Of a stretch of DNA of 14,983 nucleotides, positions 6,140-14,512 are shown in pieces. Position numbers and translations under genes: made by a program. This stretch comes from Nitrospiraceae bacterium. Its GTDB lineage: Bacteria; Nitrospirota; Nitrospiria; Nitrospirales; Nitrospiraceae. Where the stretch lies: NCBI GenBank assembly GCA_005800255.1, contig SYGW01000035.1, forward strand, positions 1 to 14,983, read 5' to 3'. Numbering within the stretch: position 1 is the stretch's first letter; every line of letters begins with the position of its first letter. The notes under the pieces were generated by a model, which ran no database searches, had not been told where the DNA came from, and was given only the letters and a program-made list of their open reading frames with translations.

Positions 6140-7350
6140 TAGGTCGTCGTCTTCTTTCGTTGCGCTCGGATCTTCAACCGCAGGGCGTTCAGCCGAATGA
6201 ACCCTTCAGCATCTTTCTGATTGTAGACCTGGTCTTCTTCGAACGTGGCGATATCGAGCCGATAGAGCGAGTTCTTCGACTTACGCCCCGCCAACGTGCA
6301 GCTCCCCTTGTAAAGCTTCACCCGCGCCGTGCCAGTCACGTCCTGCTGCGCCGCATCGATGGCCGTCTGGATCATCTCCCGTTCCGGACTGAACCAGTAG
6401 CCGTTGTAGATCAAATCGGCGAACCGCGGAATCAAACTGTCCCTGAAGTGTAGCACCTCGCGGTCCATCGTCAAGGACTCGATCCCGCGATGCGCCACAT
6501 GGAGAATCGTCCCGCCCGGCGTTTCATAGACCCCGCGCGACTTCATGCCGACGTACCGGTTCTCCACCAGATCGACACGGCCAATGCCGTGGGCGCCGCC
6601 CAGCTTATTGAGATGAGCCAGCAGCGTGGCCGGGCTCATCCTCTTGCCATCCACCGACACAGGATTACCGGCCTCGTAGCCGATTTCGACTTCGAGCGGC
6701 TTGTTCGGCGCCTTCTCCGGCGACACGGTCATTTGGAAAATCTCGTCCGGCGGCGACTTCCAAGGGTCCTCCAGAATGCCGCCCTCATAACTCACATGGA
6801 ACAAATTCAAATCCATACTGTAGGGCTTAGCCTTCGTCACCGTGACGGGGATGCCGTGCCGATCGGCATACTCAATCAATTCACGCCGCGATCTCATCGT
6901 CCATTCACGCCATGGCGCGATGATCTTGAGATTCGGCGCCAAGGCCGTGTAGGTCAGCTCGAACCGGACCTGGTCGTTGCCCTTTCCGGTGGCTCCATGC
7001 GAGACCGCCTCGGCGCCTTCCTGGATGGCGATCTCGGCTTGCCGCCGCGCAATGAGGGGCCGCGCAATCGAGGTCCCGAGCAGATAGCAGCCTTCGTACA
7101 TGGCGTTGCCACGCAGCATCGGAAAGACATAGTCCTTCACGAAGGTCTCGCGCAGATCCTCGACGTAGACTTTCTTCACGCCCAGCTTTTTCGCCTTGGC
7201 TTTGATCGCCTGCAAATCTTCGCCCTGCCCCAGGTCGGCACAAAACGCGATGACCTCGCAATCATGGGTCTCTTGCAGCCACTTCAAAATCACGGAGGTA
7301 TCGAGCCCGCCGGAATAGGCCAACACGACTTTCTTCTTGCCACGACTCAT
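6139..7350 (-). CDS. argG: Argininosuccinate synthase
   Basis: ArgG joins citrulline and aspartate with ATP to form argininosuccinate. The PP-loop SGGLDTS is at residues 13-19, [14 protein letters not shown] at 118-131 and [10 protein letters not shown] at 271-280; the 403-aa length matches the family. The frame is open 49 codons further upstream, but that would overlap argF; the ATG at 7350 gives the canonical N-terminus ([11 protein letters not shown]) and has AAGAGGAG upstream. That RBS lies in the last codons of argF, whose stop is 8 bp before this start. The stop TAA overlaps the argH ATG by one base. Confidence 0.97.
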   Translation of the reverse strand: MSRGKKKVVLAYSGGLDTSVILKWLQETHDCEVIAFCADLGQGEDLQAIKAKAKKLGVKKVYVEDLRETFVKDYVFPMLRGNAMYEGCYLLGTSIARPLIARRQAEIAIQEGAEAVSHGATGKGNDQVRFELTYTALAPNLKIIAPWREWTMRSRRELIEYADRHGIPVTVTKAKPYSMDLNLFHVSYEGGILEDPWKSPPDEIFQMTVSPEKAPNKPLEVEIGYEAGNPVSVDGKRMSPATLLAHLNKLGGAHGIGRVDLVENRYVGMKSRGVYETPGGTILHVAHRGIESLTMDREVLHFRDSLIPRFADLIYNGYWFSPEREMIQTAIDAAQQDVTGTARVKLYKGSCTLAGRKSKNSLYRLDIATFEEDQVYNQKDAEGFIRLNALRLKIRAQRKKTTT

Positions 7351-7358
7351 CGTTTGGT

Positions 7359-8318
7359 TCAACTCCTCTTGCCTAATAGATTCGTTAAGATGGCCTTCTG
7401 CATGTGCAGCCGATTTTCCGCCTGGTCGATGATCACGGACTGAGGACCATCCAGCACCTCGGCACTGATTTCCTCCCCCCGGTGGGCGGGCAAACAATGC
7501 ATGACAATCGCGTCCGGCTTGGCGCGACGCAACAGGCGGTTGTTCACTTGATAGGGCGTTAATACTTTCAACCGCCGCGCCTGCTCCCGCTCGCGGCCCA
7601 TGCTGATCCAGACGTCCGTGTAGATGACATCCGCATCCTTCGCCGCGATATGGGAATCCTGGCTGATCTCAATCAGGGCACCAGTTTTTTCGGCTTCCAC
7701 TCTGGCCCGGTCCACAATATGCTGCTCCGGCTGATACCCGGCCGGACAACCAAGGGCGATCACCATCCCCATCTTCGCCGCCGCCTCGATCAGGGAATTC
7801 GCCACATTGTTGCCATCCCCGATATAGGCGATCTTGATCCCCTTCAACCGGCCCTTCTTCTCGCGAATAGTCAACAGATCGGACAGGGCCTGGCAGGGAT
7901 GGCTTAGGTCGGTCAATCCATTGATGACCGGCATCGTCGCCTCCCGCGCCCATTCCTCCACGATCGCATGGTCATAGGTGCGAATTACGATCGCGTCGAG
8001 ATAACAGGACAGCACGCGCGCCGTGTCGGCGACGCTTTCTCCGCGCGAGAGCTGAATCTCGCCCATGGGCAACACCAGGGCATGGCCGCCCAACTGGTTC
8101 ATGCCGGCTTCGAAGGAGACTCTCGTCCTCGTCGAAGGTTTCTGAAAGAGGAGCCCTAGCGTCTTGCCGGACAGCAGAGGATGGGGAGTCCCGCGTCGTT
8201 GCTTCTCTTTCAGCAGGACTGCGGACGTGAGCAGACGCTCCATCTCCGCCCTGCTGATCGCGGCGATATCTAGAAGATCTTTTTTGCCGGCTGGCACTGG
8301 TGCCGTCCGTTTTCTCAT
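7359..8318 (-). CDS. argF: Ornithine carbamoyltransferase
   Basis: ArgF transfers the carbamoyl group from carbamoyl phosphate to ornithine, giving citrulline. With the chosen start it is 319 aa. The carbamoyl-phosphate loop STRTR is at 62-66, HPCQALSD at 140-147, the ornithine-side residues D235 and SMG (239-241), and HCLPAHRG at 274-281. The SMG and HCLPAHR motifs distinguish it from aspartate transcarbamoylase. Two starts are possible: the ATG at 8318 and a TTG at 8333 (five residues longer). Neither has a strong Shine-Dalgarno; the ATG is preferred because the conserved region (KKDLLDI) begins at residue 12. The gene lies 31 bp after argD. Confidence 0.96.
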   Translation of the reverse strand: MRKRTAPVPAGKKDLLDIAAISRAEMERLLTSAVLLKEKQRRGTPHPLLSGKTLGLLFQKPSTRTRVSFEAGMNQLGGHALVLPMGEIQLSRGESVADTARVLSCYLDAIVIRTYDHAIVEEWAREATMPVINGLTDLSHPCQALSDLLTIREKKGRLKGIKIAYIGDGNNVANSLIEAAAKMGMVIALGCPAGYQPEQHIVDRARVEAEKTGALIEISQDSHIAAKDADVIYTDVWISMGREREQARRLKVLTPYQVNNRLLRRAKPDAIVMHCLPAHRGEEISAEVLDGPQSVIIDQAENRLHMQKAILTNLLGKRS

Positions 8319-8349
8319 GCCCGCCTGGTCCAATCGGCGCGCCTACGAT

Positions 8350-9546
8350 TTACGCGGCCTGTTTGCTGAAAATCTGTCCGAGCGTTTCAAGCAATCGATC
8401 AATGTCCGGCTGGCTGACGATCAACGGAGGCACGAACCGCAGCACATGCTCGCCGGTCCCATTGATCAAAATACCGCGGGCCAAACATTCGATCACAACG
8501 GCTTTCCCCTCCATGGCAAGCTCCATCCCCTGCAAAAGCCCGAGGCCCCGCACCTCACGCACGACCCGGTGCCGTTCCTTGCAATCGGCTAACCCCTTGG
8601 CAAAATATTCACCCATCCGGCGCGCCTGGTCGAGCACCTGACCTTCCAGCAACACGCGGCAGACAGCCAACCCCGCGGCGCAGGCCAGGGGATTGCCGCC
8701 GAATGTCGAAGCATGGCTGCCGGGAGAAAAAGCTTGGGCCACGGAATCGGTCGCGAGGCAGGCGCCAATCGGCATGCCTCCGCCCAACCCCTTTGCCAGG
8801 GTCATGATGTCCGGCTGAATGCCCAACTGCTCATAGGCGAACAAGGTTCCGGTCCGTCCCATCCCGGTCTGCACTTCATCGAAGATCAACAAGACGTCTC
8901 GTTTCGCGCAGAGGTCCCGCACCTGTCTCAGATATTCGCGGTCCGCGACGTGGACGCCCCCCTCACCCTGAATCGGCTCAAGCATAATGGCCGCAGTCTT
9001 GTCGGTTACCGCCTCCGTCAGCGCTTCCAGACTGTTGAAGGCCACGTAACGGAAGCCCGGGAGCAACGGCTCGTAGCCCTTCTGAATCTTGTCCTGACCT
9101 GTGGCCGTCAAGGTCGCCATCGTCCTGCCATGAAAGGAGTTCTTCATCGTGACGATCTCGAAGCGCCCGGCTCCATACTTCTCATGCGAATAACGGCGGG
9201 CCAGCTTGATCGCCGCTTCATTCGCCTCTGCCCCGCTGTTGCAGAAGAACACCTTGTCGGCGAACGAATGGTCGACCAGCACCTGCGCCAGCTTCACTTG
9301 CGGTTCCGTGTAATAGAGATTCGAGGTGTGGATCAGCTGCGCGGCTTGGCGCTGGATGGCCTGGACCAAGTCCGGATGACCGTGCCCCAGAATGTTCACC
9401 GCAATCCCGCCGACGAAATCGAGGTACTCTCGCCCCTCAAAATCGTAGACCTTCGTCCCCCGTCCCCGCGCAATCGCGAGCGGTTGACGCGTATAGGTCT
9501 GTATCAAATACCGTGCGGCGTCTTGCTTCAGTTCTTCTGTCGGCAT
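8350..9546 (-). CDS. argD: Acetylornithine aminotransferase
   Basis: ArgD is a class-III PLP aminotransferase converting N-acetylglutamate semialdehyde to N-acetylornithine. In several bacteria the same enzyme also serves as succinyl-diaminopimelate aminotransferase, which would suit an operon with dapA, dapB and lysA (inference). NSGAEANE is at 103-110, FDEVQTGMGRTG at 222-233, and the PLP lysine K252 lies in TLAKGLGGG. The length is 398 aa from the ATG at 9546, which has AAGGGG 11 nt upstream. An ATG at 9585 is in frame but has no RBS. It is the first gene of the run; its upstream region is shared with the divergent gene at 9691, and I see no clear ArgR box there. Confidence 0.95.
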   Translation of the reverse strand: MPTEELKQDAARYLIQTYTRQPLAIARGRGTKVYDFEGREYLDFVGGIAVNILGHGHPDLVQAIQRQAAQLIHTSNLYYTEPQVKLAQVLVDHSFADKVFFCNSGAEANEAAIKLARRYSHEKYGAGRFEIVTMKNSFHGRTMATLTATGQDKIQKGYEPLLPGFRYVAFNSLEALTEAVTDKTAAIMLEPIQGEGGVHVADREYLRQVRDLCAKRDVLLIFDEVQTGMGRTGTLFAYEQLGIQPDIMTLAKGLGGGMPIGACLATDSVAQAFSPGSHASTFGGNPLACAAGLAVCRVLLEGQVLDQARRMGEYFAKGLADCKERHRVVREVRGLGLLQGMELAMEGKAVVIECLARGILINGTGEHVLRFVPPLIVSQPDIDRLLETLGQIFSKQAA

Positions 9547-9690
9547 GACAGACGTATCCCCTTGTAAAGTAAGGGAAGGTAGCATAAGCCAGACGATGGA
9601 AGCAACTTGAAATGGGGAGTCGAAGACGGGGCACGGGGCCGCGCCGCTTCTTTACCCAGATGGCGCCTCCATTGTGATAGTCTCTGGCGG

Positions 9691-10317
9691 ATGAAACCCT
9701 GTGCGCAGTGCCAACAACAAAATCAAGAAGACTCCAAATTCTGCCACCAATGTGGAAACTCGCTGGCCGCCGCGCCTGAGGCTCCGATCGTCGCACTGGC
9801 CGCCGCGCCCAGCGATGAAGCCCTCTGGCGCCAATTCCTCGGCCCCCACGCCGATCGCTACATGAGACATTTCAAGAAGTTCGGATTAGGGGATGAACCG
9901 AAGTTTGCGCTGACCTGGAATTGGCCCGCTTTTCTCTACATTTCCTTCCTCTGGTTTCTCTATCGAAAAATGTACGTCTATGCGCTGGTCTATGCCCTCG
10001 GCCCCATGCTTTCAACCTACCTGACCGGCGACTTCACCGTAGGTCTTGTCTGGAGCATCATGGCCGGAGCCACTGCGAACTACCTGTACTATTGGCATTG
10101 CCGCGAGCAGATCGGCGAGATCAAGAAAAACGCCTGGACCGACCCGGCAAAGCAGGACGAAGCGTTGAAAGACGCGGGGGGCGTCCAGCCCTACGTGATC
10201 TGGGTCGGAATCGCCATGTACATCTTCTTTGCGCTGACGATGATCAAGCTACTGCAGGAGGGACTGCCGGACGGAGATCAGCTGCCGGCCAAGCCAGCGG
10301 CGATACGCACGACCTAA
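9691..10317 (+). CDS. Zinc-ribbon membrane protein, DUF2628-like
   Basis: A 208-aa protein. The N-terminus has a short zinc ribbon with C4-x2-C7 and C18-x2-C21. After an Ala/Pro linker come LWRQFLG and a segment (70-95) with WNWPAFLY..WFLYRKMY, the pattern of DUF2628 membrane proteins. Hydrophobic helices lie near 78-90, 96-110, 115-134 and 166-186, with a charged loop at 137-162. The role is unknown; similar proteins are presumed inner-membrane proteins with a cytosolic ribbon. The ATG at 9691 starts directly at the ribbon; a longer frame from 9607 has a non-conserved, Arg/Trp-rich extension, so it was not used. The RBS is weak. It is divergent from argD and convergent with the next gene (25 bp apart). 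Confidence 0.75.
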   Translation: MKPCAQCQQQNQEDSKFCHQCGNSLAAAPEAPIVALAAAPSDEALWRQFLGPHADRYMRHFKKFGLGDEPKFALTWNWPAFLYISFLWFLYRKMYVYALVYALGPMLSTYLTGDFTVGLVWSIMAGATANYLYYWHCREQIGEIKKNAWTDPAKQDEALKDAGGVQPYVIWVGIAMYIFFALTMIKLLQEGLPDGDQLPAKPAAIRTT

Positions 10318-10342
10318 GAAAACGAACCTTCCCCAAAAAACT

Positions 10343-11167
10343 CTACCGGCTCCGTTGCCATCCGATCCAAGCCTGAAACCACCCGAAATCCTGTTCGTAA
10401 GCGGCGCCGCCCGAATCGGAAGATTCCTGCTTCTGCTCCAGCTGCGTATAGGTGCGCGGCCAGTTCTTCTGCCACCAGGACTTCAATTCATCCGAGGCAT
10501 AGGCCTGGCCGTTCGGCTGAAGGATGGCTGCCGCCGCACAGACCAGCGCGATCAGCTGCCAATAGCGATCTTTGCCGAGCCCCAGACTGCGAAAATGCTC
10601 GCGTAGCAGAAATACCACCCACAGTTCGGCGCTGTGCTTCTTATTATGTTTGAAAGGCTGGATCTGCCGGAGAGGCACCGGATCGAATTGTTTGATGACC
10701 GAGGTATAGTCCGGGCCTCCATAGCTCCCTGCCACCTCGGCAATGCCTTCCAACATCTTGCCCAGCTCGACCTCCGCAACCGGAGACGAGGCTCCTCCCC
10801 CTCCGAGGGCCGGCTCGGCCAGAGGGTTCGGCGTGGTCAACAATTCAATGAGGGGCTTGAGCTCTCGCAGGCGCACGGTGGCCGCCTTGAGAATCTGCTC
10901 CGATTCCAGCCAATAGTCAGGGTCGTTCTTGGTGAGCCGCTCGCGCCCCGGAGGCGGAAGCACCGTCGGCACCCAGTAGCGCATGAGCACGAAAAGGATA
11001 TAGTCGGCCTGCCCGCCGGCCTGCGCGATCCGATCAAAGACGCGACCCGCTCTCATGCCCGCAAAAAAATCGCGGGCCCGCTCGGCAACCTGCAACCGCT
11101 CGCCGATTCCGTTCCACCACGCTTCCAGTGCGGGCCAGTTCTTATCAGGAGGGGGCGAGGCGATCAT
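10343..11167 (-). CDS. Hypothetical protein (274 aa)
   Basis: Not recognised. The ATG at 11167 opens a 274-codon frame with normal-looking composition and codon use like its neighbours. It lacks a signal peptide and is Trp-rich, especially near both ends (NWPALEAWWNGIGERL; SWWQKNWPRTYTQLE; FGWFQAWIGWQ). A Gly-rich linker (ALGGGGASSPVAEVELG) near residues 120-136 separates two mainly helical halves. One moderately hydrophobic stretch (WQLIALVCAAAAIL) near 203-216 could be a buried helix or a membrane segment. There is no strong RBS. The gene is alone on its strand, converging with the DUF2628-like gene and divergent from gpmA. It is probably a real cytosolic protein; no function is proposed. 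Confidence 0.7.
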   Translation of the reverse strand: MIASPPPDKNWPALEAWWNGIGERLQVAERARDFFAGMRAGRVFDRIAQAGGQADYILFVLMRYWVPTVLPPPGRERLTKNDPDYWLESEQILKAATVRLRELKPLIELLTTPNPLAEPALGGGGASSPVAEVELGKMLEGIAEVAGSYGGPDYTSVIKQFDPVPLRQIQPFKHNKKHSAELWVVFLLREHFRSLGLGKDRYWQLIALVCAAAAILQPNGQAYASDELKSWWQKNWPRTYTQLEQKQESSDSGGAAYEQDFGWFQAWIGWQRSR

Positions 11168-11237
11168 AGGGGCAGTCTATCCTCTCTGGGGAAAACCAGG
11201 CGGAATGGTACTGCCCGCGCCAGGCGAAAGCAACCGC

Positions 11238-11265
11238 TTGACTTGATCGGCTGTTCCAGTATGCT
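11238..11265 (+). promoter_or_regulatory. Sigma70-type promoter of gpmA
   Basis: TTGACT at 11238-11243 and TATGCT at 11260-11265 are separated by 16 bp and lie about 45 bp before the gpmA ATG. The match is 5 of 6 at -35 and 4 of 6 at -10. Transcription would start near 11272. Confidence 0.6.
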
Positions 11266-11309
11266 TGCGCCCTGCCGCGAAATCCCTTCCGGCGCAAGAG
11301 GAATAGACC

Positions 11310-11915
11310 ATGGCTCGATTAGTACTGCTGCGTCACGGCGAATCACAATGGAATCTGGAAAACCGTTTCACGGGATGGATCGATGTGCCCTTGACGCCGA
11401 AAGGAATCCAGGAAGCCAAACATGCGGGAGGAAAACTCCGAGGCTTCACTTTCGATCGCGCCTTCACCTCCGTGCTCGAACGGGCGAACGAAACACTCCG
11501 GCTGGCGCTGGACGTGATTGGTCAACCGACGATCCCCATCGAGAAGAACACGGCCCTCAACGAACGGATGTATGGCGACCTCCAGGGATTGAACAAGGCC
11601 GAGACCGCAAAGCAATACGGCGAAGCGCAGGTGAAAATCTGGCGGCGGAGTTACGACGTCCCTCCGCCGGGCGGGGAAAGCCTGAAAGACACAGCGGAGC
11701 GTGTGCTGCCCTACTATGAACAGACCATCAAGCCCTACCTCTTGAAAGGGGAAACGATCCTCATCGCCGCGCACGGCAACAGCTTGCGGGCCCTGATCAT
11801 GGAGTTGGAACAGCTCTCACGGGAACAAGTGCTGGAGTTGAATATTCCGACCGGCGCGCCGCTGCTCTATGAACTGGATGGAACGGGGAAGGTTCTCGAT
11901 CACCACTATCTCTGA
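11310..11915 (+). CDS. gpmA: 2,3-bisphosphoglycerate-dependent phosphoglycerate mutase
   Basis: It interconverts 3- and 2-phosphoglycerate in glycolysis and gluconeogenesis through a phosphohistidine. The signature [10 protein letters not shown] at residues 6-15 gives the phosphorylated H9; [12 protein letters not shown] follows at 21-32. RAN at 58-60, [14 protein letters not shown] at 85-98 (E85) and [10 protein letters not shown] at 153-162 (H155) complete the active site. At 201 aa it is shorter than the ~250-aa E. coli enzyme, but the GDLQGLNK and GNSLRAL motifs mark a mutase rather than a general phosphatase. AGAGGA lies 7 nt before the ATG. It is a single gene with its own promoter, convergent with the unknown gene at 11940. 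Confidence 0.93.
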   Translation: MARLVLLRHGESQWNLENRFTGWIDVPLTPKGIQEAKHAGGKLRGFTFDRAFTSVLERANETLRLALDVIGQPTIPIEKNTALNERMYGDLQGLNKAETAKQYGEAQVKIWRRSYDVPPPGGESLKDTAERVLPYYEQTIKPYLLKGETILIAAHGNSLRALIMELEQLSREQVLELNIPTGAPLLYELDGTGKVLDHHYL

Positions 11916-11939
11916 CAGACTACGGCGCACACAGGAAGA

Positions 11940-12434
11940 TCATCCGACGTCTTGCAATAACTGCCCGTAGGTGTCGACCGGCACGAAATCGATCAAGAAG
12001 GTCAGGAGATTGCGCCGCTCCTCCTCTTTCACCAGCTGGCGCTCCTCCATCAAATCAGCCGCGTCCGCGCTGATCGCCATCGGACTCAGGCCTTCTTCCA
12101 CCAGACGGCTATAGCGGCGGCGGCGCGCCTGCCATTCCTCGAGGTACGGAGCCCACGCCATCGACCCAACGGAAAGGGTCGTGTCCCAGCCCGCCTCCAT
12201 CGTATCCAGGATGAACTCCGACAGCACGGCCTGATACTTTTGCGGAATATGCGCTTCGATCGAGGCGAAGATCCAAAACAGGTTCAGCGACAGCACTTCG
12301 CGCGTGATCGCCTGAGCCTGCTCCATCGTCGCCGCGATCCCGTATTCCTCCAGCTGCGGAACGGACACACCGGTTGGCAGCGCGGCAAGCAGCGCGACCG
12401 CCGCCTGTTTCGGCGTCATGGCATGAGCGGACAT
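11940..12434 (-). CDS. Hypothetical helical protein (164 aa)
   Basis: Not recognised. The ATG at 12434 is preceded by GAGGGAGGGG, a strong purine-rich RBS; a TTG one codon earlier is less likely. The protein is predicted to be almost wholly helical, has no signal peptide, and carries a strongly basic run (QARRRRYSRL, about 102-111) followed by an acidic/basic heptad-like stretch (LMEERQLVKEEERRNLL, about 127-143) that could form a short coiled coil. The only hydrophobic stretch (LNLFWIFASIEAHI) is short and probably buried. It converges with gpmA, leaving 24 bp. A function cannot be assigned from sequence. Confidence 0.7.
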   Translation of the reverse strand: MSAHAMTPKQAAVALLAALPTGVSVPQLEEYGIAATMEQAQAITREVLSLNLFWIFASIEAHIPQKYQAVLSEFILDTMEAGWDTTLSVGSMAWAPYLEEWQARRRRYSRLVEEGLSPMAISADAADLMEERQLVKEEERRNLLTFLIDFVPVDTYGQLLQDVG

Positions 12435-12473
12435 CAACCCCTCCCTCGTTCACAACCGGAAAGAATACGCTAC

Positions 12474-12797
12474 TCACGCCCGCAGCCTCAAGCGACTTGT
12501 CTGCGCCGCGTGCCCCATCGCCATGACGAGGTCGGCGGCGTCGAACATCTCCCCAGTCAATGGCCGTTGAACATGGCTGGCTGGATCAGCGCCTTTCGCG
12601 CGCAACTGGGACTGGACCCAGCATGCATCGGCTGAGGCTTGACGTCGATTCTGGCTGAACGAACGACGCAGGAGCTGTCCGCACCCAGTCTGGCCGCGAG
12701 CGTATACGGCGGTCCCACTCCGGAAAATGTTCGCCGTACAGACGAACAAGACGGACTGCGGCCTCCCGATCAAGCTTCTGTCATCCTGCTGTATCAT
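12474..12797 (-). pseudogene. Decayed low-molecular-weight protein tyrosine phosphatase
   Basis: The minus frame from the ATG at 12797 reads [12 protein letters not shown], the CX5R(S/T) phosphate loop of the LMW-PTP/arsenate-reductase-like family, near residues 16-27. Just after the loop the family-like text leaves this frame: the next frame reads [20 protein letters not shown] and HAGS, matching the usual middle. The first frame then resumes with LRAKGADPASHVQRPLTGEM and DAADLVMAMGH. Two compensating frameshifts (near 12710-12717 and 12600-12615) and a stop shortly after AMGH, leaving out the C-terminal third with the catalytic aspartate region, indicate a pseudogene. The frame stays open by chance, so automatic annotation would call an intact ~107-aa protein. 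The family call is confident; active function is unlikely. Confidence 0.8.
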
Positions 12798-12836
12798 GCC
12801 TCCGCCTGGTGATCGACAGCGATGCGGCTGGCCGAG

Positions 12837-12842
12837 TACAAT
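12837..12842 (+). promoter_or_regulatory. Possible -10 box of a leaderless ttcA transcript
   Basis: TACAAT (5 of 6) ends 8 nt before the ttcA ATG at 12851, so transcription would begin at or next to the start codon. No Shine-Dalgarno is present before this ATG, in keeping with leaderless translation. No good -35 is seen at 17 bp, which weakens the call. Confidence 0.35.
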
Positions 12843-12850
12843 ACCAACCC

Positions 12851-13705
12851 ATGTCGCAACCAACAATCCCCGCTCGCGCGCTTCACAAACTCGACGCAGC
12901 CACCGAGCAGTTGCAAGCCAAATTACTGCGCCTCGTCGGGGGAACCATCGGCGACTATGGCCTGATCGACGAGGGCGACAAAATCATGGTCTGCCTCTCC
13001 GGCGGGAAAGACAGTTATGCCCTGCTCGATTTATTGCGCGTCTTGCAGCGGCATGCCAAGATTCACTTCGACCTGGTCGCGGTAAACCTGGATCAAAAAC
13101 AGCCAGGCTTCCCGGTCCATGTGCTCCCCGACTATCTCACGAAGATGGGCGTTCCCTTCCATATCGAGGAGCAAGACACCTATGCCATCGTCAAACGACT
13201 CATTCCTGAAGGAGAGAAAACCTGCTCCCTCTGCTCCCGACTCCGACGTGGCATTCTCTACCACGTCGCCACGAAATTAGGGGCGACCAAAATCGCGCTG
13301 GGCCCCCACCGCGATGACATTGTCGAAACCCTGTTCCTGAACCTCTTCTACACGGGCAAGCTCAAGACGATGCCGCCAAAACTGCGGTCGAAAGACGGCA
13401 ACCATCTGGTCATTCGGCCGTTAGCCGCCGTGCGGGAAAGCGATCTCGCGCGCTATGCGGAGCTGCGCGCCTTTCCCATTATTCCCTGCAATCTCTGCGG
13501 CGCGCAAGAGGATCTCAAGAGAAAAGAGGTCAAAGAGTTTTTGCGGGCATGGGAACAACGGTCGCCCAGCTGCACAGACAGCATGTTCGCCGCGCTCTCG
13601 AACGTGGCGCTGCCGTTTCTCCTGGACCAGACGCTGTTCGACTTCAAAGCCCTGCGTACAGCGGACCAGACAGCGGGGCACGACGATGCCTGGCTGGACG
13701 AGTGA
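12851..13705 (+). CDS. ttcA: tRNA 2-thiocytidine(32) synthetase TtcA
   Basis: TtcA thiolates cytidine 32 of certain tRNAs; it is an ATP-dependent PP-loop enzyme with an Fe-S cluster. The PP-loop LSGGKDS is at residues 49-55, the cluster cysteines C125-x2-C128 lie in KTCSLCSR, and PCNLCG at 212-217 supplies C213 (plus C216). [11 protein letters not shown] at 154-164 and KTMPPKL at 172-178 are family hallmarks. Length 284 aa. The usual GHHRDD is GPHRDD here. The chosen ATG at 12851 has no RBS; a GTG at 12809 would add 14 residues and also lacks one. It is divergent from the phosphatase pseudogene and convergent with msrA. Confidence 0.93.
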   Translation: MSQPTIPARALHKLDAATEQLQAKLLRLVGGTIGDYGLIDEGDKIMVCLSGGKDSYALLDLLRVLQRHAKIHFDLVAVNLDQKQPGFPVHVLPDYLTKMGVPFHIEEQDTYAIVKRLIPEGEKTCSLCSRLRRGILYHVATKLGATKIALGPHRDDIVETLFLNLFYTGKLKTMPPKLRSKDGNHLVIRPLAAVRESDLARYAELRAFPIIPCNLCGAQEDLKRKEVKEFLRAWEQRSPSCTDSMFAALSNVALPFLLDQTLFDFKALRTADQTAGHDDAWLDE

Positions 13706-13747
13706 ACCGGTTCGCTCGGCACAGCAGGAGCTGAGAGTCAAAGCAGA

Positions 13748-14311
13748 CTATGATTTTAGTTTTGCGGTGAACAGTTTGCGAAACTTAATGACCTTGGGCA
13801 GAATGACCGCCGTACAGTACCCCTCGAAGGGATGCCGCATAAAATACTCTTGATGGTAGGGTTCCGCCTCGTACCACGTCCCAGCCGGCGCCACTCGCGT
13901 CACGATGGGGTTGGGGTAGAGGCCCTCTGCAGTGATCGCCGCAATCACGTCCTCCGCCACCTGTTGCTGCTCAGGAGTATGGTAGAAAATGGCGGAGCGG
14001 TATTGCGTCCCGACATCATGCCCCTGCCGGTTCAGCGTCGTCGGATCATGCATGACAAACAGGACCTCCAGCAACTCACGATAGCTGACGGTGGCGGGAT
14101 CGAAGGTGATGCGCACCGCTTCTGCATGGCCGGTGCTTCCGCTACAGACCGCTTCATAGGTCGGAGCAGCCACCTGGCCGCCAATATAGCCTGACTCGAC
14201 CGACACCACACCCTGCATCTGATCATAGACCGCTTCAAGACACCAAAAGCACCCGCCGGCAACGGTGGCAACTTCGTATCGCGAGACTGTTGGCGGCACT
14301 GCGTGTTCCAT
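13748..14311 (-). CDS. msrA: Peptide methionine-S-sulfoxide reductase MsrA
   Basis: MsrA reduces the S-epimer of methionine sulfoxide in proteins and free methionine. The catalytic motif GGCFWC is at residues 19-24 with C21 as the active cysteine; GHAE is at 61-64, GTQYRS at 101-106 and YHQEYF at 152-157. C166 in GYCTAVI, before LPKVIKFRK, is the likely recycling cysteine, as in MsrA forms with this C-terminal pattern. Length is 187 aa from the ATG at 14311 with GAGGATCCGGAGG upstream; an in-frame TTG at 14347 would add a 12-residue basic extension and has no RBS. The calculated N-terminus has no signal peptide, so it is cytosolic. It converges with ttcA (42 bp). Confidence 0.95.
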   Translation of the reverse strand: MEHAVPPTVSRYEVATVAGGCFWCLEAVYDQMQGVVSVESGYIGGQVAAPTYEAVCSGSTGHAEAVRITFDPATVSYRELLEVLFVMHDPTTLNRQGHDVGTQYRSAIFYHTPEQQQVAEDVIAAITAEGLYPNPIVTRVAPAGTWYEAEPYHQEYFMRHPFEGYCTAVILPKVIKFRKLFTAKLKS

Positions 14312-14512
14312 CCTCCGGATCCTCGCTCCCTGATTGAGACGGTACAATATCAGAATCGTAAAATCATGACGTCAGATCCTACGGAGACCTTATACCATGG
14401 CGCAACTCTAGCTCGCGAATACATCATGAAACAAAGAGGGAAAGCCCCATTCGTACAGGGCAGGCGAGTCGTCGGCCTCTAGTGGGTGGTGCGAAAAACG
14501 AGGTAAGGAAAA

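Noticed and set aside
6490..7443. 317-codon plus-strand open frame opposite argG
   Set aside because: A shadow of argG, with no motif and an unnatural composition.
9547..9690. ArgR operator or strong promoter for the arg-lys run
   Set aside because: No ARG-box-like palindrome and no -35/-10 pair with acceptable spacing was found; the nearest (TTGCTT...TATGCT) has 13 bp spacing.
10634..11719. 361-codon plus-strand open frame over the 274-aa gene and the start of gpmA
   Set aside because: It overlaps gpmA in another frame and is opposite the 274-aa gene; Arg/Gly-rich with no motif.
14402..14485. Tiny plus-strand ORFs between msrA and the PilZ gene (for example 18 codons from an ATG near 14426)
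   Set aside because: No RBS and no supporting features; the stretch 14312-14512 appears to be ordinary intergenic DNA.
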